From Fidelibacterota bacterium (GTDB lineage Bacteria; Marinisomatota; Marinisomatia; SCGC-AAA003-L08; TMED6): a stretch of 5,947 nt of DNA. The notes beneath the pieces were generated by a model, which saw only the letters and a program-made list of their open reading frames with translations, did no database searches and was not told the DNA's origin. Location of the stretch: positions 6,310 through 12,256 of the forward strand of contig PAOX01000035.1 of the NCBI GenBank assembly GCA_002710085.1, written 5' to 3'. Numbering within the stretch: position 1 is the first letter of the stretch; the number at the start of each line of letters is the position of its first letter. Of this stretch, positions 1 through 5,503 are shown one piece after another. Position numbers and translations under genes: made by a program.

Positions 1-29
1 CATCTTGCTAAAAATTTATTGAGTCTCAT
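1..29 (-). CDS. 23S/16S rRNA pseudouridine synthase, RsuA/RluB family (5' end only)
   Basis: Only the first nine codons and two bases are inside the window. They read MRLNKFLAR, followed by TG, which would complete as Cys or Trp. This is the usual opening of RsuA/RluB/RluE/RluF-type synthases, where it starts the N-terminal S4 RNA-binding domain and is followed by a conserved 'xGVASRR' stretch. Members isomerise a specific uridine in rRNA during ribosome assembly. The ATG at 29..27 overlaps the scpB stop codon as ATGA, a typical coupled junction. A TAAGGAG sits upstream at 50..44 with a long 14-base spacer. The order scpA-scpB-rluB is a widespread arrangement, which supports the call. The catalytic domain lies outside, so RluB, RsuA and other paralogues cannot be separated here. 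A second in-frame-free ATG at 3..1 is less likely as the start. Confidence 0.8.
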
Positions 30-556
30 GATTGTTTTAAAATCTCCTTAATATCTTGAGTAGTAGTTAAATCTTCAATTCTATTTAAACCAAAAGTTTC
101 TAAGAAGAATTCAGTAGTTTTATAAAATATCTGTTTTTTATTCTGTTTTTTTGATTTTTTAAAAATAATTAAATTGTTATCCAAAAGCTTTTTAATAACA
201 CCAATAGAGTCTACCCCCCTAATTGCCTCAATATCTAACCTAGCAATAGGCTGCTTAAATGCAATGATACTTAACACCTCAAGCCCAGCATTGCTTAACC
301 TATATTGCTTGCTATTATTTTGAATTATACTGATATATTCATAAAATTCTGGAAGCGTTCTAATTTGATAAGCTTCAGATACAAAAGCGATATATATACC
401 TTTTTTATTTTTTTTATATTCATCATTTAATACATTAATAATATCTTTAATATCAGAATCAGATAAATCTACTTTCAATGCTGTGCGAATTAAATTATTT
501 GATATAGGCTGTTCACATGCCAAGAGGATTGTTTCAATAATATTTTTGTAATCCAT
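26..556 (-). CDS. scpB: Segregation and condensation protein B (ScpB)
   Basis: ScpB dimerises and binds the middle of the kleisin ScpA, completing the Smc-ScpAB condensin that compacts and segregates the chromosome in the cytoplasm. The 176-residue product fits the family, usually around 170-200 residues. Residues 1 to about 80 form a first winged-helix domain ('IIETILLACEQPIS' opening). Residues 88 to about 150 form the second and hold the family signature: LSNAGLEVLSIIAFKQPI, then DIEAIRGV, then the C-terminal FFLETFGLN motif (149-157). An oddity is the wing of the second domain. The usual Gly-Arg-Pro-rich stretch before the 'Y-x-TT' strand is replaced by a lysine-rich run (residues 132-142, KKSKKQNKK). 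The gene starts four bases after scpA without an evident ribosome binding site, so it is probably translated by coupling. Its stop overlaps the next gene's start. The assignment is secure from sequence and context. Confidence 0.95.
   Translation of the reverse strand: MDYKNIIETILLACEQPISNNLIRTALKVDLSDSDIKDIINVLNDEYKKNKKGIYIAFVSEAYQIRTLPEFYEYISIIQNNSKQYRLSNAGLEVLSIIAFKQPIARLDIEAIRGVDSIGVIKKLLDNNLIIFKKSKKQNKKQIFYKTTEFFLETFGLNRIEDLTTTQDIKEILKQS
44..50 (-). promoter_or_regulatory. Shine-Dalgarno-like site for the pseudouridine synthase
   Basis: On the minus strand the bases read TAAGGAG, a near-perfect anti-16S match lying inside the last scpB codons. The spacer to the ATG at 29..27 is 14 bases, longer than the usual 5-9. 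Either it works weakly at this distance or reinitiation through the ATGA overlap dominates. The motif is seen directly; its function is inferred. Confidence 0.5.
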
Positions 557-560
557 ATAA

Positions 561-1277
561 TTAGTTAATGTTGTTAATAATGTATATCTCAGAAAATGAA
601 TTTTTCTGTTTAATAACTATTTCATTACTTTTAATCATTTCTAAAATAGCAATAAAAGTACATACAAGATACGCTTTACTATTAGCCTGTTTTATAATAC
701 TACTAAATGTAATCTTATCTTTATTTCTAAATTTATTTTGAATCACCTTAATTTGTTCGCTAATCGAAAAATTTTCATGCTCTATTTGATATTTTTTACT
801 ATCAGGCAAGTTTTCAATTAAATAGCTATAATTTTTAATAATATCATATAAATTAAACTCACCAATCAATATTTCATTATTAGCAATGAAAGAATCACTA
901 TACTCTTCCATCACCTTAGTTCTATAAGTTTTATTATATTTATCATGCACTTTAGATAAGTGATTTGATATATTTTTAAACTTTTTATACTCAATCAGTT
1001 GCAAAACTAAATCATGACGAGGATCAATAATCTCTTCATCAGAATCATCTATAGGTAACAACATTTTAGATTTTATCTTCATTAATAATGAGGCCATATA
1101 AATAAATTCTGCACCTACCTCTATATTTATCTTATTTAATGCTGAAATATAATCAAGAAATTCATGTGTAATTTCTGAAATTGGAATATCATAGACATTT
1201 AATTTATCTCTTTGAATAAAAAACAAGAGCAAATCTAAAGGACCTTCAAAATCATTAGTATTAATCTTATATGACAT
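561..1277 (-). CDS. scpA: Segregation and condensation protein A (ScpA, bacterial kleisin)
   Basis: ScpA is the kleisin that bridges the two head domains of an Smc dimer and recruits ScpB. The N-terminal domain carries the diagnostic motif FEGPLDLLLFFI (10-21), followed by 'INxxDIPIxEIxxxFLDYI'-like residues (26-44) and LLMKIKSKMLLP (64-75). A DPR (86-88) and a charged helical linker (about 90-190) follow. The C-terminal winged-helix domain that contacts the Smc head is visible at about 200-235 (TFIAILEMIKS, then FSEIYIIN). At 238 residues it is normal for the family. Its ATG overlaps the trpS stop by one base (TAATG), and no Shine-Dalgarno sequence is apparent, so it is probably translated by termination-reinitiation. 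The linker is the least conserved part, as usual for kleisins. The identification is secure. Confidence 0.96.
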   Translation of the reverse strand: MSYKINTNDFEGPLDLLLFFIQRDKLNVYDIPISEITHEFLDYISALNKINIEVGAEFIYMASLLMKIKSKMLLPIDDSDEEIIDPRHDLVLQLIEYKKFKNISNHLSKVHDKYNKTYRTKVMEEYSDSFIANNEILIGEFNLYDIIKNYSYLIENLPDSKKYQIEHENFSISEQIKVIQNKFRNKDKITFSSIIKQANSKAYLVCTFIAILEMIKSNEIVIKQKNSFSEIYIINNIN

Positions 1278-2278
1278 TAACGTATTTTTTTAACCAAACC
1301 AATTTTTCGATATACTTTATCTAAAGTCTTATAAGCTTTATTTACAGCTTTATCAGCACCATCTTTTAGGATTTTTTCAATATGACTCTTATCTTTCATT
1401 AACAATGAGTACTCTTTTTGAATGGGAGATAAGAAATCTACAACAATATTACCTAAATCATTTTTAAAATCTGAATACATTTTACCTTTATAGTCATTTT
1501 CAATTTTTGATATATCATCGCCAGTCGCAATAGAGTAAATAGTCATAAGATTAGCTAAACCAGCCCGTTTTTCATCAAAAACAATATCTGAGCCTGAATC
1601 TGTTACAGCTCGCTTTATTTTCTTTTTAATCATCGATGGCTCATCTAATAATGAAATAATATTATTAAGATTACTATCAGATTTAGACATTTTACTGTTA
1701 GGGTCTTGCAAGCTCATAATTCTAGAACCATGTTTTGGAATATATGGCTCTGGAATCGTAAAAGTATCTGAATATTGATTATTAAATCTTACTGCTATAT
1801 CTCTAGTTAATTCTAAATGCTGTTTTTGATCTTGCCCTACAGGTACTAAGTCTGCCTGATACAACAAAATATCAGCAGCCATTAAAACAGGGTATGTAAA
1901 TAAAGCTGCATTAATATTTTTTTCATTTTTTTGAGACTTATCTTTAAATTGGGTCATTCTATTTAGTTCACCCATATAAGTTAAGCTATTCAAAATCCAA
2001 GATAATTCTGCATGTTGACTTATATGCGACTGAATAGCTATTGTACTTTTATCTGGATCAATTCCACATGCAACATATTGAGCAGCAAAAGATAAACATC
2101 TTTTTCTTAATTCTGCTGGAACCTGCTTAGCTGATAAAGAATGTAAATCAACAATTAAAAAAATACTATCATAATCATTTTGTAATGAAACCCAATTACG
2201 AATTGCTCCTATATAATTAGCAATACACAAACTTCCAGAAGGCTGTATACCTGAAAGTATAATCTTTTTTTTATCCAT
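1277..2278 (-). CDS. trpS: Tryptophan--tRNA ligase (TrpRS)
   Basis: This cytoplasmic class Ic aminoacyl-tRNA synthetase activates tryptophan with ATP and charges tRNA-Trp. The 333-residue length matches E. coli TrpRS (334), and the two align without obvious gaps by eye. The N-terminal GIQPSG (10-15) precedes the HIGH region, which reads C-I-A-N (18-21) before YIGAIRNW. MTQFKDKS (108-115), the MAADILLYQADLVPVGQDQ region (133-151) and the catalytic loop KMSKS (196-200) are intact. A C-terminal helical anticodon-binding region follows, ending DKAVNKAYKTLDKVYRKIGL. The Gly-to-Ala change in the HIGH signature is unusual compared with the common TIGN or HLGN forms, but the rest argues for an active enzyme. 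The coding strand has a run of eight A in codons 3-5. A strong AAGGAG precedes the start, which favours this ATG. Confidence 0.97.
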   Translation of the reverse strand: MDKKKIILSGIQPSGSLCIANYIGAIRNWVSLQNDYDSIFLIVDLHSLSAKQVPAELRKRCLSFAAQYVACGIDPDKSTIAIQSHISQHAELSWILNSLTYMGELNRMTQFKDKSQKNEKNINAALFTYPVLMAADILLYQADLVPVGQDQKQHLELTRDIAVRFNNQYSDTFTIPEPYIPKHGSRIMSLQDPNSKMSKSDSNLNNIISLLDEPSMIKKKIKRAVTDSGSDIVFDEKRAGLANLMTIYSIATGDDISKIENDYKGKMYSDFKNDLGNIVVDFLSPIQKEYSLLMKDKSHIEKILKDGADKAVNKAYKTLDKVYRKIGLVKKIR

Positions 2279-2279
2279 A

Positions 2280-2801
2280 CTAATTCTTCTCCTTCATAAA
2301 TAAATAAGGTTTCCATGAATTCTGCGCATTAGATAAATCATTTTGAAGATTAAATAATATAGATGGAGCTTTAGGTTTTTTTAATAATTCCATATTAATA
2401 TCTTTTAATAATTTATTTCCTTTCTTTGTATTGCAAGGAATACATGCTGCTACAAGGTTTTCCCATGAATCTCCACCCCCCTTATCCTTAGGCACAATAT
2501 GATCCACAGTCATAAAATTTGTTTTAGAGTCACAATATTGACATACATGACCATCTCTTTTTAAAATATTTTTTCTACTTAACGGAATTCTCTTTTGATT
2601 AAACTTAACATAATCTTTTAATCTTAATACCGATGGTACAAATATAGATAAATTGACAGAATGTACTTGATCTACATATCTTTCTAAAACCTCCACTTTA
2701 TCAGTAAATGAGAGAATAATTGCTCTCTTAGCTCCTACCGTCATCAATGGCTGATAACTTTGATTCAAGAGTAATACTTTTTTATTTAAATTATTATTCA
2801 T
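2280..2801 (-). CDS. HNH endonuclease family protein
   Basis: This is a 173-residue cytoplasmic protein with a zinc-ribbon HNH (beta-beta-alpha metal) nuclease fold. The first zinc pair is C87-x2-C90 in RDGHVCQYC. The metal/catalytic D100-H101 sits in TVDHIVPKDKGGG, N115 in WENLV, and the second pair is C120-x2-C123 followed by N124 and a lysine-rich helix. The N-terminal half (KKVLLLNQSYQPL, residues 7-19, then AKRAIILSF) and the C-terminal 'WKPYLFM' tail are typical of a widespread group of stand-alone HNH proteins whose substrate is not established. All metal ligands I expect are present, so activity is plausible. Nothing nearby suggests an intron, a phage or a restriction system. The ATG overlaps the end of the NlpC/P60 gene by eight bases with no clear ribosome binding site, and trpS follows after one base. 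Family assignment is firm; the biological role is unknown. Confidence 0.9.
   Translation of the reverse strand: MNNNLNKKVLLLNQSYQPLMTVGAKRAIILSFTDKVEVLERYVDQVHSVNLSIFVPSVLRLKDYVKFNQKRIPLSRKNILKRDGHVCQYCDSKTNFMTVDHIVPKDKGGGDSWENLVAACIPCNTKKGNKLLKDINMELLKKPKAPSILFNLQNDLSNAQNSWKPYLFMKEKN
2289..2294 (-). promoter_or_regulatory. Strong Shine-Dalgarno site for trpS
   Basis: The minus strand reads AAGGAG with a 10-base spacer to the trpS ATG at 2278. It lies in the last codons of the HNH gene, where it encodes part of the terminal Lys-Glu-Lys. It is the clearest ribosome binding site in the operon and suggests trpS has its own efficient initiation and does not depend only on coupling. Confidence 0.75.
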
Positions 2802-3411
2802 TAAACAAATTCTTAATAGACATAACTTTATACATTTTTTTATATAATTTATCGTTATCTGCTAAATTTTCAATTTTAACAGAACCTGATGAATGTATAA
2901 TTTCTTGATTACCCAAATAAATAGCAACATGATTAACGTAATTATCTTCCATAAAAAACAATAAATCACCAGTTTTTGCATCGCAATAATTTATATCATA
3001 TAAATTTTCCCTTAAAATTTGCTGAGACGCATCTCTTGGCATATTAATTCCAGTCATCTTAAATACAGTCTGAACAAATCCAGAGCAATCAAAACCTAAA
3101 GAACTTTTTCCTCCCCATAAATATGGAATTCCAATGAAAGATTTTGCATAAGATATTAATTCGTGAATTGATTTTTTGTTTATATCTAATTTATTCCAAC
3201 CTATTGAAGAACCCAATTCTAAATCTTTTATATAAAATTTATGAATCCAACTTTCATAACTATCCCACTGTTGTACCTTATACCAATTATCTTGATTAGC
3301 TAAAATTAATAATTTTTCTTTTATTAAGGCCTGAGTGACAAGCTCTGATGTAAATGAAGGTTTTTTATATAAATTTGCTACAATAGTCGTTACTATACAG
3401 TACTTATTCAT
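2794..3411 (-). CDS. NlpC/P60 cysteine peptidase with N-terminal SH3b-like domain
   Basis: The C-terminal half is an NlpC/P60 domain (about 83-205), a papain-like fold that hydrolyses gamma-D-Glu-diamino acid bonds in murein peptides. The nucleophile C109 lies in FDCSGFVQ after YLWGGKSSLG. The general base H161 is in NHVAIYLG, and H173 in EIIHSSG is the third catalytic residue. Residues about 4-65 look like a bacterial SH3 domain: a VANLYKKPS stretch with the usual 'lR..PS..S' pattern, then DNWYKVQQWDSYESWI. There is no signal peptide or lipobox. The protein begins directly with the SH3b strand, so it is predicted to stay in the cytoplasm, like the YkfC/dipeptidyl-peptidase VI enzymes that recycle imported murein peptides. 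That role is inferred from domain order and the missing export signal. It starts two bases after tyrS with no visible Shine-Dalgarno sequence. A wall-acting enzyme exported by another route is the main alternative. Confidence 0.9.
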   Translation of the reverse strand: MNKYCIVTTIVANLYKKPSFTSELVTQALIKEKLLILANQDNWYKVQQWDSYESWIHKFYIKDLELGSSIGWNKLDINKKSIHELISYAKSFIGIPYLWGGKSSLGFDCSGFVQTVFKMTGINMPRDASQQILRENLYDINYCDAKTGDLLFFMEDNYVNHVAIYLGNQEIIHSSGSVKIENLADNDKLYKKMYKVMSIKNLFNE

Positions 3412-3413
3412 AA

Positions 3414-4616
3414 TTAAACAATCTTGAGAAACTTTCTTTTTCCAACTTTTAAAATAATATTACTATCTGGAGAAATTTCTACATTTATATCAGATACTTT
3501 ATCTTCATTTATTTTTACTGCACCTTGTTTAATCATCCGTTTTGCTTCACCATTACTAGCAACCATATTATTTGAAACCATAATTTCAATTAATTTTTTA
3601 TCTGAATCTATTTTTATCTCTGAAATATTATCAGGCACATCTTTTTTAATAAACAAATTATCAAAATCTTGCTCAGCTTTTAGAGATGCATCAGAATTGT
3701 GATAAATACTTACAAGCTCTCTAGCAAGCCTTCTCTTTAAATCTCTAGGATTACCTGTCCCATCTTTTAAACTATCTTTAATTTGAGTTAAATCATTCAC
3801 TCTAGTGCAATACTCAAAGTATTTAACAATTAATTCATCTGGAATGGACAAAGTTTTACCATATATGTCAGAAGCTGAATCAGAAAAACCAATATAATTA
3901 TCATAAGATTTAGACATTTTTTCAACACCATCAGTACCCTCTATCAGAGGAGTAGTAATAATAATTTGTGGCTCTAAATTAGACTCTTTCTGTAATGCTC
4001 TACCTACAAGTAAATTAAATTTTTGATCTGTCCCACCTAGCTCTATGTCAGATTGCATATGCACACTATCATAACCTTGTGCTAAAGGATATAAAAATTC
4101 ATGTAATGAAATTGGCTGCCCATTATTATATCTTTTGGTAAAATCATCTCTTTCTAACATTCTAGCAACAGTATATTTAGAAGTTAATTTAATTATTTCA
4201 TTGAAATTCATTTTTGAAAGCCAATCTCCATTATGAATAATTTCTAATTTTTTAGAATCTAATAAAATAGCAGCTTGATCCATATATGATTCGGCATTTT
4301 TAGTAGCTTCTTCAATAGATAGTTGAGGGCGAGTTTTATTTTGTCCAGTTGGATCACCAATCATCGCAGTAAAATTACCTATCAAAAGAATAGCTCTATG
4401 ACCTAAATCCTGAAAATCTTTTAATTTGCTAAGCACTACAGAATGACCAATATGTAAATCAGGACGACTAGGATCACACCCTAGCTTAACTTTTAGAGGT
4501 TGATTTTCTTTAATAGATTTCTCTATTTTTTTTACTAATTCTTCTTCAGGTACAATTTCTTCAGTGCCTGTTTTAATTAAATCCATTTGTTCATTTAAAG
4601 ATGGAAATATACTCAT
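3414..4616 (-). CDS. tyrS: Tyrosine--tRNA ligase (TyrRS)
   Basis: This class Ic synthetase charges tRNA-Tyr in the cytoplasm. The 400-residue protein has the class I Rossmann catalytic domain with HIGH (55-58) in the context GCDPSRPDLHIGHSVVL, then IGDPTGQNKTRP (86-97), the tyrosine-binding region around SDIELGGTDQKFN (189-201) and KMSKS (233-237). An alpha-helical anticodon-binding domain follows (about 250-325). A C-terminal S4 RNA-binding domain (about 338-398) contains NGEAKRMIKQGAVKIN and VGKRKF. The 'GCDPSRPDLHIGH' wording marks the TyrRS subtype often called TyrS type 2 or TyrZ-like, distinct from the E. coli/Bacillus TyrS type. All signature motifs are intact. The ATG overlaps the smpB stop as TAATG, and AAAGGA lies eight bases upstream, supporting this start. 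Confidence 0.97.
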   Translation of the reverse strand: MSIFPSLNEQMDLIKTGTEEIVPEEELVKKIEKSIKENQPLKVKLGCDPSRPDLHIGHSVVLSKLKDFQDLGHRAILLIGNFTAMIGDPTGQNKTRPQLSIEEATKNAESYMDQAAILLDSKKLEIIHNGDWLSKMNFNEIIKLTSKYTVARMLERDDFTKRYNNGQPISLHEFLYPLAQGYDSVHMQSDIELGGTDQKFNLLVGRALQKESNLEPQIIITTPLIEGTDGVEKMSKSYDNYIGFSDSASDIYGKTLSIPDELIVKYFEYCTRVNDLTQIKDSLKDGTGNPRDLKRRLARELVSIYHNSDASLKAEQDFDNLFIKKDVPDNISEIKIDSDKKLIEIMVSNNMVASNGEAKRMIKQGAVKINEDKVSDINVEISPDSNIILKVGKRKFLKIV

Positions 4617-5068
4617 TATATTTTTCCTTTTAAGTTTCTATCAATTCTTCTTTTTGTTTCTTTGTCTTTAATATCATGCCTTTTATCCCACTTCTTTTTA
4701 CCTTCACCAAGACCAAATTCTAGCTTAGCTTTACCATTTTTAAAATATACTCTTAATGGAATTAATGTTTTACCTTTTTCATCAACCATTTTTTTTATTT
4801 TAAAAATCTCTTTCTTATGCATTAATAATTTTCTGTCAGAAGTTGGTTCATGGGTAGCATAACCAGCATTTTCATAATAACTAATATTCATTCCTATAAC
4901 AAAAATTTCATTACTAAATATTCGCACATAAGCTTCTTTAATGCTAACTTTATTATTTCTAATAGATTTTATTTCTGTCCCAGATAAAACTATTCCAGAT
5001 TCATACTTTTCAATGATTCTGTAATCGTGGGTAGCTTTTCTATTTGTAGCAACAACCTTTATTCCCAT
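4616..5068 (-). CDS. smpB: SsrA-binding protein SmpB
   Basis: SmpB binds tmRNA (SsrA) and escorts it to stalled ribosomes for trans-translation, freeing the ribosome and tagging the nascent chain for proteolysis. The 150-residue length is typical. The oligonucleotide-binding beta barrel starts with NRKATHDYRIIEKYESGIVL (9-28), continues with LSGTEIKSIRNNKVSIKEAY and contains PTSDRKLLMHKKEI and LIPLRVYFKNGKAKLEFGL-type strands. The C-terminal tail, beginning about GEGKKKWDKR and ending RRIDRNLKGKI, is the basic segment that inserts into the empty mRNA channel. No tmRNA gene is visible in the window. The 61 bases upstream are AT-rich without a convincing Shine-Dalgarno sequence or a well-spaced -35/-10 pair, but the packed operon appears to begin here, so a promoter in that gap is plausible. 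Confidence 0.97.
   Translation of the reverse strand: MGIKVVATNRKATHDYRIIEKYESGIVLSGTEIKSIRNNKVSIKEAYVRIFSNEIFVIGMNISYYENAGYATHEPTSDRKLLMHKKEIFKIKKMVDEKGKTLIPLRVYFKNGKAKLEFGLGEGKKKWDKRHDIKDKETKRRIDRNLKGKI
4625..4630 (-). promoter_or_regulatory. Shine-Dalgarno site for tyrS
   Basis: The minus strand reads AAAGGA with an eight-base spacer to the tyrS ATG at 4616, inside the last smpB codons. Motif and spacing are good for a ribosome binding site, so tyrS is likely initiated independently as well as by the TAATG overlap. Confidence 0.65.
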
Positions 5069-5129
5069 ATCAATAATATAATATTAAGAAATCAAAAAAA
5101 AGAATGTATTGTTAAAATAGTTTGGAGGT
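5069..5129. other. 61-base AT-rich intergenic gap before smpB
   Basis: The gap separates the small membrane protein from smpB. On the minus strand it holds a run of seven T and an AT-only interrupted palindrome, TAATAT-T-ATATTA, at 5086..5074, a few bases before the smpB start. A TTAACA (5115..5110) resembles a -35 box and TAATAT or TATATT resemble -10 boxes, but the spacing is too long for a standard sigma-70 promoter. No GC-rich hairpin is present, so I do not call a terminator. A promoter for the smpB operon is possible but not demonstrated. Confidence 0.4.
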
Positions 5130-5471
5130 TTAAAGTTCAGAGGACGCTATTACTTCTATATCCCAATCACGATCATTAGATATGCCCCATTTATCTAAAA
5201 TCTTTTCTACAGATTTTTTATCAAAAGCATCATTATCTATTTCCATCTCTATAATTCCTACTTCAATAGAGATTTCTGCAGAAGCTACACTACTAAGCGT
5301 ACTTAAATCAATCTCAACTTGCTCTTTATTGAATTCCAAATTATCAGAAGCAACAGAAATTGAAAGAAGAGTATCAGGTCTATTGTTAGATAAAGAATTT
5401 TTGACAAAGAATGAGAGTACTAATAGTACTGAAGCAAGGATTAAAGTGTCTGTAAGTAGTTTATTTCTCAT
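5130..5471 (-). CDS. Small membrane-anchored protein with a cysteine-free HMA-like domain
   Basis: I do not recognise this 113-residue protein as a named family. Residues 5-23 are strongly hydrophobic after a short basic start (MRNK), which fits an uncleaved N-terminal membrane anchor with the rest on the outer face; a cleaved signal peptide is possible. Residues about 34-108 can be read as beta-alpha-beta-beta-alpha-beta: LLSISV, a loop, helix VEIDLSTLSSV, strand AEISIEV, strand IIEMEID, helix KKSVEKILDKWGI, strand WDIEVIAS. The spacing, and the 'SSVASAEISIEVG' and 'KILDKWGI' wording, recall heavy-metal-associated domains such as copper chaperones. The metal-binding GMxCxxC loop is replaced by ASDNLEFNKE, and the protein has no cysteine at all, so classical copper binding is ruled out. 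The soluble part is acidic. It stands alone between a transporter and smpB, with an inverted repeat just upstream and a weak AGG-like ribosome binding site. The gene is convincing; the fold is a by-eye inference. Confidence 0.75.
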   Translation of the reverse strand: MRNKLLTDTLILASVLLVLSFFVKNSLSNNRPDTLLSISVASDNLEFNKEQVEIDLSTLSSVASAEISIEVGIIEMEIDNDAFDKKSVEKILDKWGISNDRDWDIEVIASSEL

Positions 5472-5481
5472 ATAATTAACC

Positions 5482-5498
5482 TATCTTAAGTTAAGATA
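5482..5498. repeat. 17-base perfect inverted repeat upstream of the small membrane protein
   Basis: The plus strand reads TATCTTAA-G-TTAAGATA, two perfect 8-base arms around one base. It ends 11 bases before the ATG at 5471. The one-base centre suits a dimeric protein-binding site better than an RNA hairpin, although a 7-base stem with a three-base loop could form in mRNA. If the -10-like TATATT at 5509..5504 is real, this repeat would cover the transcription start, as an operator would. AT-rich sequence makes chance palindromes more common. Confidence 0.45.
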
Positions 5499-5503
5499 AA
5501 CTT

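Noticed and set aside
1..3. ATG at the left edge as the start of the next gene
   Set aside because: The ATG at 29..27 gives MRLNKFLAR, the standard opening of RsuA/RluB-type proteins, and overlaps the scpB stop as ATGA.
3424..3702. Plus-strand open frame of 92 codons antisense to tyrS
   Set aside because: It lies entirely within tyrS, which has complete family motifs. Its translation is a Ser/Phe/Ile-rich mirror of AT-rich coding DNA with no recognisable domain.
4662..4862. Plus-strand open frame of 66 codons antisense to smpB
   Set aside because: It is fully inside the well-supported smpB gene and shows no domain or ribosome binding site of its own.
5074..5086. AT-only palindrome TAATAT-A-ATATTA before smpB as an operator
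   Set aside because: It consists only of A and T in very AT-rich DNA and is short, so chance is the simplest explanation.
5094..5102. T-run in the gap upstream of smpB as a terminator
   Set aside because: On the minus strand the run of T is not preceded by a stable GC-containing hairpin.
5182..5475. Plus-strand open frame of 97 codons antisense to the small membrane protein
   Set aside because: The minus-strand frame has a clear membrane anchor and plausible fold and agrees with the direction of all neighbours. The plus-strand product is low-complexity Ser/Leu/Ile-rich.
5482..5498. Inverted repeat as a rho-independent terminator of the transporter gene
   Set aside because: The stem is almost all A-T, the centre is one base, and no T-tract follows on the minus strand.
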